Shown: piece by piece, positions 27,668 to 35,814 of the stretch
How positions within the stretch are numbered: position 1 is the first letter of the stretch
Layout of the letters: each line of letters begins with the position of its first letter
Source of the DNA: Flexivirga caeni
GTDB lineage: Bacteria > Actinomycetota > Actinomycetes > Actinomycetales > Dermatophilaceae
Assembly (NCBI RefSeq): GCF_003724155.1
Contig: NZ_RJJQ01000001.1
Coordinates: forward strand, 372,001 to 436,000
Length of the DNA: 64,000 nucleotides
Reading direction: 5' to 3'
Position numbers and translations under genes: made by a program
The notes under the pieces: model-generated
The model's database searches: none
Seen by the model: only the letters and a program-made list of their open reading frames with translations
Told to the model about the DNA's origin: nothing

Positions 27668-28573
27668 CTACACGCTCGCCCCAGAGCTGCCTGACCGAGG
27701 ATGGTTGGCCTGCTTCCACGCTGCGGCCGCCAGTTCTCGTACCTGCGTGCTGCTCGCGCCGAGCGTGTTGATCTGCAGATAGTTCTTGCCGGCGGCGATA
27801 CCGACGAGGGTGGTGACAACCGTCACGCCGCTCTTGCTTTCAGTCTCAGTCACTATCACCGTTTTGTCTCCGTATGGCGAAGCGCCGTTCGCAAGTTTCA
27901 CCGTCACACTCACGCCCGCAGCGGCGTCCTTCAGGGGCGCATGGTAACCCGACACCCATTGCTGAAGTTTCGCCAGTTGGGCGGCCGGTGTCGCGCCGGA
28001 GGAAAATTGCTGGACCGTCTCGGTCGTCGCCGAGTCCTTGCCAGTGGGCGACCCGGTCTTGACGAACGCGACTGCCGCTCGCGCCGAAGGCTTCCCGCTG
28101 ATGATTCCCTCCGAGGTCGCGGCTGCCGCCAGCTTCGAGCAGGTACCGCCAGAGCCGGTCAATTTCAGCCGCGGACTTTCCGACCCAGCCTGAGTGCCGG
28201 ACGTCGACTTGCTGGAGACAACGCCCAACACTGGCTTGACATCGGCGGTCGTCAGCAGCGCCCCAGGCAGCTTGGCGGGGCTGAGGTGTGCGAACGACGT
28301 GCCGGAACTGCCCGGCTTCGATGGCGAGGAACTTGTCCCGGACGGGCTGCCGCTGCTCGACGAACTCGCACTGGCCGACGAGCCGGGGCCGGTCGGCGAA
28401 CTGCCGCCCTTCGACGAGCTACCACCGGCGTGGCTGCTCCCCGACGAACTCCCACACCCGGCAACACTACCGATCAGAACCGAACCGGCCACCAAGCCGA
28501 CGGGCCCTGACCCTGGTTCTTGGACACGCTGAATCCAGCATCTGCTGGGGAAGCGAGATGATCGACGCATCAT
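27668..28573 (-). pseudogene. Lipoprotein gene with 5' end replaced by IS DNA (hybrid reading frame)
   Basis: The native part (27668-28507) begins inside a lipoprotein signal peptide: GPVGLVAGSVLIGSVAGC keeps the hydrophobic core and lipobox VAGC. A Ser/Gly/Pro-rich linker and a globular domain of about 200 residues with two further cysteines follow; I do not recognise the domain. The start codon and basic n-region are missing because the IS element ends here. The frame continues 22 codons into the IS and reaches ATG 28573, giving an arginine-rich n-region (MMRRSSRFPSR), so a functional chimeric signal peptide is possible. Confidence 0.7.
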
Positions 28574-28934
28574 GGCTAGGAAGAATTATGGCGAGGAGTT
28601 TCGTCGTCGGGCGGTGGACTTGTACGAGTCGACGCCGGGTGCCACGGTCCGTGGCATCGCCGAGGACCTCGGGATTGTGCGCGGCACGTTACGCGGATGG
28701 CTCGAGGTCTACGGGACTGGGAAGAAGACCGGCGCTGACGGGAGCTTGACCACCAGCCCACTGCAGTCCCGAGCGGCCCCTGATCCTGTGCCGAGGGATG
28801 AGTCGCCGCAGCAGACGATTTCCCGGTTACAGGCGGAGAACGCGGCGCTGCGCGCCGAGACGGTGAAGCTGACCACCGAGCGGGAGATCTTGCAGCGGGC
28901 GGCCAAATATTTCGCCGGGGAGACGCGCTGGTGA
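28572..28934 (+). CDS. IS3-family transposase orfA (HTH protein)
   Basis: 120 residues: N-terminal HTH of the transposase-8 type (YGEEFRRRAVDLYE ... TVRGIAEDLGIVRGTLRGWLEVYG) and a C-terminal leucine-zipper-like coiled coil (ISRLQAENAALRAETVKLTTEREILQRAAKYF). It binds the element ends. Its stop overlaps the orfB GTG by 4 nt. orfB is in the -1 frame, so a frameshifted OrfAB fusion is expected for the family, though I see no A6G-type slippery site at the overlap. Confidence 0.93.
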   Translation: MARKNYGEEFRRRAVDLYESTPGATVRGIAEDLGIVRGTLRGWLEVYGTGKKTGADGSLTTSPLQSRAAPDPVPRDESPQQTISRLQAENAALRAETVKLTTEREILQRAAKYFAGETRW

Positions 28935-29827
28935 GTCGCTTCCAGTTCGTCGCCGACAACTGTGCCACCTACCCGGTGAAGCGACTGTGCGAGCTCGTCG
29001 AGGTGACGCGCTCATCGTTCTACGCCTGGCAGGCAGCAGCACCCGCGCGGGCGAAGAAGGCGGCTGAAGATGCCGAGTTGGTGACGCGAATCCGCAAGGT
29101 CCACGACGACGACACCACCGTCGGCGCGCCGCGAGTCACTGCCGAACTCAACGATGGTGTGCCCGAAGCCGAGCGGGTGAATCACAAGCGGGTCGCTCGG
29201 GTGATGCGTGCTGCCGGGATCGCCAGCTACGTCAAGAAACGCCGGGTGCGCACCACCGTGCCGGAACCGGCCGATCAGAAGGTTCCTGACCTGCTGGGGC
29301 GGGACTTTACCGCTGAGGCGCCCAACCTCCGCTATGTCGGCGATATCACCTACTTGCCGCTGGCGGACGGCACGAACCTGTACCTGGCCACGGTGATCGA
29401 CTGCTACTCCCGCCGCCTGACCGGGTGGGCAGTCGCGGACCACATGCGCACGTCGCTGGTGCAAGACGCGCTGGCCGATGCTGCCGCGACCCGTGGCGGC
29501 CTGGCCGGTGCGGTCTTCCACTCCGATCACGGATCTGTTTACACCTCAAAGGATTTCGCCATGACATGCAAGGATCTCGGTGTTACTCAGTCGATGGGCG
29601 CGGTCGGTACCAGCGCGGACAACGCGATGGCCGAGTCGTTCAACGCGACGATGAAACGCGAGGTGCTGCAAGACGCCAAGTGCTGGAGTGATGAGCTGAC
29701 CTGCCGTCGGCAAGTCTTCCGATGGCTTACCCGGTACAACACCAAACGGCGGCACTCCTGGTGCCGATACAAGGCACCCAACGACTACGAAGCCGCCCAC
29801 ACCACTACGCTGCCGGACGCAGCGTAA
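28931..29827 (+). CDS. IS3-family transposase orfB (DDE integrase domain)
   Basis: 298 residues: HTH_21 region (TVGAPRVTAELND) followed by an rve-type DDE catalytic core with D in GDITYLPL, D in FHSDHGSVYTS and E in AMAESFNATMKREVL. The C-terminal RRHSWCRYKAPNDYE is typical of the family. The gene looks intact, so the element may still be mobile. It starts at GTG 28931 or is made as a frameshift fusion with orfA. Confidence 0.95.
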   Translation: MSRFQFVADNCATYPVKRLCELVEVTRSSFYAWQAAAPARAKKAAEDAELVTRIRKVHDDDTTVGAPRVTAELNDGVPEAERVNHKRVARVMRAAGIASYVKKRRVRTTVPEPADQKVPDLLGRDFTAEAPNLRYVGDITYLPLADGTNLYLATVIDCYSRRLTGWAVADHMRTSLVQDALADAAATRGGLAGAVFHSDHGSVYTSKDFAMTCKDLGVTQSMGAVGTSADNAMAESFNATMKREVLQDAKCWSDELTCRRQVFRWLTRYNTKRRHSWCRYKAPNDYEAAHTTTLPDAA

Positions 29828-29856
29828 TCAACCCCCGTGTCCAAGAACCGGGGGCA

Positions 29857-31156
29857 AGGCCCCTGTTACCCGACCCGTACGACCACTTCGCAAACGCTCC
29901 GGTCGGTGACGTGGACTGCGTCACCGAGTGGCCACTGTTGACACCCGATGAGTAACTGTTCGTCATCGTGCCACCGACGCCATTCGTCGCGGACGCGACA
30001 TCGTTGAACGGCGTATAGGTGGCTGATTGCGAATGCCCCAATGGATCAGTCGCCTTGGACACAAGCTCGGTAGTCGGATTCAGGGCATACGTCGTGTGCG
30101 GCACCGAGCCAACCGCGCTCAACTGATTGGTGTCCGGTCCGGCAACGTCGGTCTCGGTCGACGACACGTAACCGAACCGAGTCACTGCCTGATCCGACCC
30201 TACACCCTGCGACACCGAGGTGACCCGATGCGAAGAGTCATAGGTGAACGCGGTCGTGTCCCCGTCGCCATCGGTGATCGAGGCCAGATCCCCGCCCGAC
30301 GTCCAGGCGAACGACGCCTCCAGGGTGCTTGGTATCACCGGGCTCGGGGCAAAGTGCGCTGGAACCTGCCGGATCGAGGCCAACCGTCCCGAACCGTCAT
30401 ACAGGTATTCGACACCAGGCGGCACGCCGCCGCTTTGCTTGCTATCCGGGCCGTCCCAATCGGTGATGCCGGCAATCCTGCCATCGTCGTAATGACTGAC
30501 TTGGACGTAGAAGTTGGCCGCAGACTGGATCGAAGACACCTCCCCGCTGGTGTACGTGAACGTCGTGACATTGCCGTTGCGATCGGTGATCGTGTCCAGC
30601 CTGCCACCCGTGGTGAAATGCAGCTTTGTCAAGGAGGGCACGTCCAAAACCGTCCACGTGCCGTCACTGTTACGAGTCAGCGTCTTGTTCATCGTCGCCG
30701 GCGCCACGTAGCCCCCTCCGCTGGCCGGCTTGAATAGTCCCTGCTCGGAGTCCATGCCCAGAAACAGCACCAAACCATCGTCGTTCTTGACGAGCCGGGT
30801 GTCCGCACCGAAAGGCATGAACCAGCCCCGACCGCCCTCTCCGCTGCTCACCGCCGAACCCGACCCCAGAGTCAACGAGTTGTAGGTCAGCCCTAACGAC
30901 TGCAACTGGCCATTCAATGCCCCGATCAGGTGATCGGTTGTCGTCACCATGAGATTGCCTGTACCCACGTCGACCGACGCCGAAACCTGGGGGCTGACCG
31001 TGAACGGCACTCGGGTCGCGGACTGCCGCGCTCCCGTCAACACCGGAGACACCTGCGCGCTGCCCGCGCTGGAGACGACATACATACCCCCGTCGTTGCG
31101 ATCAACCCGACGGACACTGCAGCAACCAGTACTGAACGGCACGGCACGTTGCGCAT
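29857..31156 (-). pseudogene. RHS/YD-repeat surface protein gene, 5' remnant
   Basis: The mature part has RHS-type repeats (FTYTSGEVSSI, YLYDGSGRLASI, TAFTYDSSHRVTSVS, SATYTPFNDVASATN) over about 400 residues, then enters IS DNA and stops 17 codons later. Full RHS proteins are far longer, so the core and variable C-terminal (often toxin) region are lost. The 5' end is also broken: ATG 31156, with AAGGGGAG upstream, opens a good signal peptide (MRNVPCRSVLVAAVSVGLIA), but this frame ends at 31037. Adding one G to the G5 tract at 31087-31091 joins it to the RHS frame. Confidence 0.75.
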
Positions 31157-31267
31157 ACCAGACTCCCCTTTGAGACCATGACCGAACTCCTCCGCAACCA
31201 CGTCTTTGTGATCCCTATGTTTCGGTCGACGTTGAGCAGTCTGCCCGCGTTCGCCCTCCGTGTGCGC

Positions 31268-31585
31268 TCACAGAGCGGGAACGGGCGGAGTTCCCCCGTG
31301 CCCTTGTGCTACTCCTGCTAAGCGCGCAGCCTGCGACTCCACCTCGTCGACCGCCTCGACCGCACGCTCGGCCTTCGGCGCCAGTCGCTCACCGTCAGCG
31401 GTCAGCCCACCATCCACGCCTCCGCTACCCCGGCGCAGCAGTCGCAACCCCAGCTGGCGCTCCAGCCCGCGCACGTGCGACCGGATCGTCGAGGGGTCGT
31501 AGTGCTGCCGCCGCGCTGCGTCGCGCACGCTCCCCCACCGTGCCACCGACACGAATGACCGCAGACCCTGCAACTGCCGCAACAT
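31268..31585 (-). CDS. LysR-type HTH domain only (truncated regulator)
   Basis: 105 residues. LRSFVSVARWGSVRDAARRQHYDPSTIRSHVRGLERQLGLRLLRRG is the N-terminal winged HTH of a LysR regulator (residues 8-53), followed by the linker helix and the stop. The effector-binding domain, normally about 200 residues, is absent and I find no continuation downstream. It is either a decayed gene beside the RHS remnant or a stand-alone DNA-binding protein. ATG 31585 fits the usual family start close to the HTH. Confidence 0.55.
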   Translation of the reverse strand: MLRQLQGLRSFVSVARWGSVRDAARRQHYDPSTIRSHVRGLERQLGLRLLRRGSGGVDGGLTADGERLAPKAERAVEAVDEVESQAARLAGVAQGHGGTPPVPAL

Positions 31586-31698
31586 CGGTTTCCCCGCTTC
31601 CGCTCGCTTCGCGCGCCAACCTATCCGAGCATGACGGGTCGTCCGGCCGGAACGATCTGGAGAGTTTCAGCCGATCTCCTCTCACCATCCGACCAAAT

Positions 31699-31716
31699 AC
31701 TGACCGGTTGATCAGT
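31699..31716. promoter_or_regulatory. Candidate TetR-type operator upstream of paaI-paaK
   Basis: ACTGACCGGTTGATCAGT has perfect 5-bp arms (ACTGA/TCAGT) around an 8-bp centre and lies in the most AT-rich part of the 242-bp intergenic stretch, about 110 bp before paaI. It resembles operators bound by TetR-family phenylacetate regulators in actinobacteria (inference from remembered motifs). No such regulator is encoded in this window. The remaining intergenic DNA contains GAGCGAGCGCAGCGAGCG, a common low-complexity actinobacterial sequence. Confidence 0.45.
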
Positions 31717-31827
31717 TTTTCTCGCGCGGACGAGTCGACGATGCGATGCTGAGGACATGAGCGAGCGCAGCGAGCGATCCAGAAGGCACCGGGCGAATGC
31801 CGAGCGCCGAGGCACGAGCCGGTCGGT

Positions 31828-32241
31828 ATGAGCTCACTGGATCATGTGCACGCGATGTGGCGGGAGGATCGCGCGTCGGCGGCACAGGGCATCGAGTTGG
31901 TCGACGTCGGAGTGGATGACAAGGGCCTCGGCTACGCCCGTGCCCGCATGCGCCTGGCCGAGCAACAGGTCAACGGGCACGGCATCGCGCACGGCGGGCA
32001 CATCTTCCTCCTCGCCGACTCGGCATTCGCGCTCGCCTGCAACGCCGGCGGTCACACCACGGTCGGGTCCGGAGGCGACATCTCCTTCATCACCGCCGGA
32101 CGGCTCGGCGACGTCCTGGTCGCCGAAGCTACCGAGCGGCTCACCTACGGCCGGTCCGGCATCACCGACGTGACGGTGCGCCGCGAGTCCGACAATGCAG
32201 TGATCGCTGAATTCCGTGGCAGATCAAGGAGATTGAAATGA
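31828..32241 (+). CDS. paaI: Hydroxyphenylacetyl-CoA thioesterase PaaI
   Basis: 137 residues, hot-dog fold. GHGIAHGGHIFLLADSAFALACN contains the catalytic loop of the PaaI type (HGG followed by an acidic residue), and the sequence TTVGSGGDISFITAG fits the substrate site. It hydrolyses stalled aryl-CoA intermediates in phenylacetate degradation. Its stop overlaps the paaK ATG (ATGA). No other paa catabolic gene (paaABCDE, paaZ) is present in this window. Confidence 0.88.
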   Translation: MSSLDHVHAMWREDRASAAQGIELVDVGVDDKGLGYARARMRLAEQQVNGHGIAHGGHIFLLADSAFALACNAGGHTTVGSGGDISFITAGRLGDVLVAEATERLTYGRSGITDVTVRRESDNAVIAEFRGRSRRLK

Positions 32242-33530
32242 CCGGGGCACAGCTGGACGACGCCGAGAAGTGGTCGCTCGACGAGTTGCGCGCACACCAG
32301 CTGAAGCAGCTGCGGGAGACGGTCGCCGCGGCATACGCCAATGTGCCGCACTATCGCAACGCGCTGGACTCGGCCGGGGTGCACCCCGAGGACATCCGTG
32401 ACCTCGCGGACGTGCGCCTGCTGCCGTTCACGGGCAAGGCCGACCTGCGCGACAATTATCCGTTCGGGATGTTCGCGGTGCCCCGCCCCCAGGTCGTCCG
32501 GGTGCACGCGAGCAGCGGCACGACCGGCACGCCCACCGTCGTCGGGTACACCCAGGCCGACATCGACACCTGGGCCGACCTGGTCGCGCGGTCGTTGCGC
32601 GCCGGCGGAGTGCGACCGAGCGACGTCTGCCACGTCGCCTACGGATACGGCCTGTTCACCGGCGGACTCGGCGCGCATTACGGAGCAGAACGTCTCGGCT
32701 GCACGGTCGTGCCGATGTCCGGAGGTCAGACCGCCAAGCAGGTGCAGCTGCTGCGCGACTTCGGCGCGCGGGCGATCATGGTCACGCCGTCATACTTCCT
32801 GTCCATCCTCGACGAGATGGCCGTCCAAGGGATCGACCCTGCCGGGCTTCCGTTGCAGATCGGCGTTTTCGGCGCCGAACCGTGGACCGACGCGATGCGC
32901 ACCGAGATCGAGCAACGCGCCGGCATCGACGCCGTCGACATCTACGGCCTGTCCGAGGTCATGGGCCCCGGCGTAGCGATGGAGTGCGTGGAGACCAAGG
33001 ACGGTCCGACGATCTGGGAGGACCACTTCCTGCCGGAGATCATCGACCCGATCACCGGCGAACCCGTCGAGGACGGTGCAGAAGGCGAGCTGGTGTTCAC
33101 CACGCTGAGCAGGCAGGCGATGCCGGTGCTGCGCTACCGCACCCGCGACCTGACGCGTCTGCTGCCCGGCACGGCGCGACCGGCGTTCCGCCGGATCGCC
33201 AAGATCACCGGACGCAGCGACGACCTGATGATCGTGCGAGGCGTCAACGTGTTTCCGACACAGATCGAAGAGCTGACCCTGGAGTATGACGGGCTGTCGC
33301 CATACTTCCAGTGCGTGCTGAGCCGGCCAGGACGGATGGACGAGTTGACCGTGAATGTCGAAGCAGCAGAGGGCTTTCCGCAAGAGCAGTGGAGTGTCGT
33401 CGAGGAACGCCTCAGCCGCGACATCAAGGAACGGATCGGCACTTCCGCGCGGGTCACCGTGCTGCCCGTCGGTGGCATCGAGCGATCCATCGGCAAGGCG
33501 CGCCGGATCGTCGACAACCGCCCGAAGTAG
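32238..33530 (+). CDS. paaK: Phenylacetate-CoA ligase
   Basis: 430 residues, the normal PaaK length. ATP-binding SSGTTGTPTVVGYTQ near 91-105, YGLSEVMGPG, and the hinge and lid RYRTRDLTRL ... RGVNVFPTQIEELTL are all present. It activates phenylacetate (or a related aryl acid) to its CoA thioester. It is translationally coupled to paaI through an ATGA overlap, after an AAGGAGATTGAA ribosome site. The pair probably forms a two-gene operon, with the catabolic genes elsewhere. Confidence 0.93.
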   Translation: MTGAQLDDAEKWSLDELRAHQLKQLRETVAAAYANVPHYRNALDSAGVHPEDIRDLADVRLLPFTGKADLRDNYPFGMFAVPRPQVVRVHASSGTTGTPTVVGYTQADIDTWADLVARSLRAGGVRPSDVCHVAYGYGLFTGGLGAHYGAERLGCTVVPMSGGQTAKQVQLLRDFGARAIMVTPSYFLSILDEMAVQGIDPAGLPLQIGVFGAEPWTDAMRTEIEQRAGIDAVDIYGLSEVMGPGVAMECVETKDGPTIWEDHFLPEIIDPITGEPVEDGAEGELVFTTLSRQAMPVLRYRTRDLTRLLPGTARPAFRRIAKITGRSDDLMIVRGVNVFPTQIEELTLEYDGLSPYFQCVLSRPGRMDELTVNVEAAEGFPQEQWSVVEERLSRDIKERIGTSARVTVLPVGGIERSIGKARRIVDNRPK

Positions 33531-33757
33531 CCGCGGACCTCGATACGCCCGCCGGTCTCGATACGCGGCCAGCCAGCGGGACGCTCCCCGAGCCACTCGG
33601 TCGCCCTGGCGGCAGGCACGCGCAACCCGGGTGAACGATCAGCGGACGCCCGCGAGGCGACGACCAGGTCAGGGGGAGCGACGGGCGAGCTTGCGAGCCG
33701 TTGCTCCACCTGCCCTGCAAGGAGCCGAGCCAGTGTCACCGCGAGGAGCCGAGCCAA
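33531..33757. other. Convergent intergenic region with short direct repeats
   Basis: 227 bp between the stops of paaK and the DivIVA-domain gene. CTCGATACGC occurs twice 18 bp apart (33539, 33557) and GGAGCCGAGCCA twice 24 bp apart (33721, 33745). The CTCGATACGC unit is the kind of fragment seen in dispersed actinobacterial intergenic repeats. I see no gene, no perfect terminator stem and no GTATGNC copy here. Confidence 0.5.
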
Positions 33758-34339
33758 TCAACTCAGCGGCCGGATGCGTTCCAGCTGGTCGAGGAAGTGG
33801 TCGACTGCGGCGGCGTCATACCCGCCCCTGCCCGGGCGCGCCATGTGGAACTGCGCGCTGCGGATGTCGGGCAGCGGTTCGCCGTTCGCCATGGCGCGCA
33901 GCACGTTGTCGAGGAAGTCGTCCACTTGATCGGTTTCGTATGACGAGCCGAATCGCGTTGACACGAAAGTGATCTCACGCACCCACACCTGTTGTTCACG
34001 AGACCAGGTCAGGCCGGCGCGTTCGGGTGCCGGTCGTTCGCCGGCCGCGACCTCCACAGCCTCCTGCTGCTGGCTGAGCTGGCGCTGCCACTCGGCGACG
34101 TTGTCGAAGAGTGCCTTGACGGACTCGGGCGAGTAGCCTTCGCGGAACCGCGCCTGACGCAAGCCGGCCGTGCTGATCGGCGGAACAGGCTGCCCCGCCC
34201 TCATCAGTGAGGCGACGCGGTCGAGCTGGCGCTTGACGTCAGCGACGACGTAGCCACCGCGCGGTTGCAACGACAGCATCGGCTTCTCGATGCGGCTGAT
34301 GTGATCAGGTGTCCACCGGGTCCTCGCCACACGCTCCAT
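33758..34339 (-). CDS. DivIVA-domain repeat protein
   Basis: 193 residues with four copies of a short DivIVA-type motif (G-Y-x4-V-D-x-F-L-D): RGGYVVADVKRQLD at 28-40, REGYSPESVKALFD at 67-79, GSSYETDQVDDFLD at 131-144 and RGGYDAAAVDHFLD at 171-184. These match the short DivIVA-domain repeats of actinobacteria rather than full-length DivIVA/Wag31, and there is no long coiled coil. A role near the cell pole or septum is inferred only. Its ATG is just 24 bp from that of divergent galE, so promoters must overlap. Confidence 0.8.
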   Translation of the reverse strand: MERVARTRWTPDHISRIEKPMLSLQPRGGYVVADVKRQLDRVASLMRAGQPVPPISTAGLRQARFREGYSPESVKALFDNVAEWQRQLSQQQEAVEVAAGERPAPERAGLTWSREQQVWVREITFVSTRFGSSYETDQVDDFLDNVLRAMANGEPLPDIRSAQFHMARPGRGGYDAAAVDHFLDQLERIRPLS

Positions 34340-34363
34340 CCTTGCACCGTAACCTGGTTGCCC

Positions 34364-35383
34364 ATGCAGGTACTCGTCTCCGGCGGCGCCGGTTACATCG
34401 GATCGCACACCGTCCTCGCGCTCCTCGAACGCGGGCACAGCGTCGTCATCGTCGACGATTTCGCCAACAGCAAACCGACGGTGCTCGGGCGCCTGGAAGC
34501 ACTGTCCGGCAAGGACATCCCACTGCATGCGTTCGACCTGACCGACGCCGACAAGACGGAGCAGCTCTTCGGTCAGGAGAAGTTCGACGCCGTGATCCAT
34601 TTCGCCGGCCTCAAGGCGGTCGGCGAAAGCGTGCAGCGGCCACTGGACTACTACCGCAACAACCTCGACAGCACCTTCTCCCTCCTGCGGGCGATGACCC
34701 GGCACGGGGTGGACAACCTCGTCTTCTCCTCCTCCGCGACGGTGTATGGCGACAATGCGCCCGTCCCCTATCACGAGGATTACGAACCGCTTTCGGCGTC
34801 TTCGCCATACGGCCGGACCAAGGTGATGATCGAACGCGTCATCACCGACGTCGCCAACATCACCGACGATTTCAAGGTCGCCCTGCTGCGCTACTTCAAC
34901 CCCGTCGGCGCGCACCCGTCGGGCCGGATCGGTGAGGATCCGCAAGGCATCCCCAACAATCTGATGCCGTTCATCGCACAGGTGGCGGTCGGCCGGCGCG
35001 ACAAGCTGACGATCTTCGGCGACGACTACCCGACCCGCGACGGCACCTGCGAGCGCGACTACATCCACGTGATGGACCTGGCCGCCGGCCACGTTGCGGC
35101 ACTCGAACATCTGCCTGCCATGGGGGAGCCGGTCCGTGCGTTCAATCTCGGCACCGGAGAAGGCAGTTCAGTGCTCGACCTGCTGCACGCCTTCGAGCGT
35201 GCCGTCGGGCACGAACTCCCCTACGAGATCGGGCCGCGGCGTGCCGGCGACCTGCCGGCATACTGGGCCGAGCCGACCCGGGCCAACACCGAACTTGGCT
35301 GGCACGCCACGCGATCCATCGACGAGATGTGCGCCGACACCTGGCGCTGGCAGTCGGACAACCCGGACGGCTTCCCGGACTGA
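34364..35383 (+). CDS. galE: UDP-glucose 4-epimerase
   Basis: 339 residues, standard GalE size. NAD-binding GGAGYIGSHTVLALLERGH at the N-terminus; catalytic serine in FSSSATVYG and the YxxxK pair in SSPYGRTKVMIE; FNPVGAHPSGRIGEDP and RDGTCERDYIHVMDLA are typical. It interconverts UDP-glucose and UDP-galactose for the Leloir pathway and cell-wall sugars. galT and galK lie 12 kb away at 47.8 kb, so the Leloir genes are split. ATG 34364 is the only suitable start. Confidence 0.95.
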   Translation: MQVLVSGGAGYIGSHTVLALLERGHSVVIVDDFANSKPTVLGRLEALSGKDIPLHAFDLTDADKTEQLFGQEKFDAVIHFAGLKAVGESVQRPLDYYRNNLDSTFSLLRAMTRHGVDNLVFSSSATVYGDNAPVPYHEDYEPLSASSPYGRTKVMIERVITDVANITDDFKVALLRYFNPVGAHPSGRIGEDPQGIPNNLMPFIAQVAVGRRDKLTIFGDDYPTRDGTCERDYIHVMDLAAGHVAALEHLPAMGEPVRAFNLGTGEGSSVLDLLHAFERAVGHELPYEIGPRRAGDLPAYWAEPTRANTELGWHATRSIDEMCADTWRWQSDNPDGFPD

Positions 35384-35401
35384 GTCTCCCGACCTTCGAG
35401 G

Positions 35402-35596
35402 TCAGCGGTGATGGCTGACGAGCTTCGGCGCGTCACTGCGATGGCGGCGGACGTATGCCGTGCACTGCGCGCGAGTGTCGGGTCCGAAGGCAACCTGCCA
35501 TTCGGCGGGAATCGGGGTGGCACAGGGCCAGACGGTGCACCGGCCGACTCGACCGATCAGCACGAAATAGAGCTCTGTGTCCGGTATGCCGGACAT
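35402..35596 (-). CDS. MbtH-like protein, orphan and divergent
   Basis: 64 residues from ATG 35596. The stretch ELYFVLIGRVGRCTVWP-CATPIPAEW-QVAFG-DTRAQCTAYV aligns with the MbtH signature: TVWP for SxWP, five residues, then PAEW for PxGW, and a later C-x-AYV and SDAPK for WTDxRPK. The glutamate before SxWP and the last tryptophan are not conserved. MbtH proteins activate NRPS adenylation domains, but no NRPS gene is in the window. The start overlaps no other gene; it lies between galE and the peptidase. The call rests on remembered family consensus. Confidence 0.55.
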   Translation of the reverse strand: MSGIPDTELYFVLIGRVGRCTVWPCATPIPAEWQVAFGPDTRAQCTAYVRRHRSDAPKLVSHHR

Positions 35597-35814
35597 CGCG
35601 ACGCCTCCCAGCTGCGACCAAGCCCCCGAGGTATCAACCAAAGACCAGTGTGGCTCATGGGTGCCGCGAGTGCAGGCGTTTCGCCGAACCCGTGCGATCG
35701 GCGGGAACCCGTGCCACGGTTCGCCGCGTCAACCCTCACGAAAGCAACCACCAAGGTCTCCGCTCACCGCTCGGAGTGCGAAAGGGCGCAGGGGACGACG
35801 AAGGAGTTCGAATC

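Larger units (their letters stand above)
28508..29856. mobile_element. IS3-family insertion sequence, about 1.35 kb
   Basis: Terminal inverted repeats of 21 bp start with TG and share GGTTCTTGGACACG; two mismatches (left starts 28508, right ends 29856). Two overlapping frames, orfA and orfB, encode the IS3-type transposase. GGCCC occurs on both sides (28503-28507 and 29858-29862) and could be a target duplication, but this would place the right end one base further out. The element carries no GTATGNC heptamer. It sits at the junction of two truncated genes. Confidence 0.9.

Noticed and set aside
28880-28940. Programmed -1 slippery site in the IS transposase
   Set aside because: No A6G or comparable heptamer is in the overlap; the GTGA arrangement allows ordinary re-initiation.
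28503-29862. GGCCC as a target-site duplication of the IS
   Set aside because: Using it shifts the right end by one base and breaks symmetry of the inverted repeats; in a GC-rich genome five such bases often match by chance.
31757-31831. Small reading frame MSERSERSRRHRANAER overlapping the paaI start
   Set aside because: It is made of the common low-complexity GAGCGAGCGCAGCGAGCG sequence found before many actinobacterial genes, without a ribosome site.
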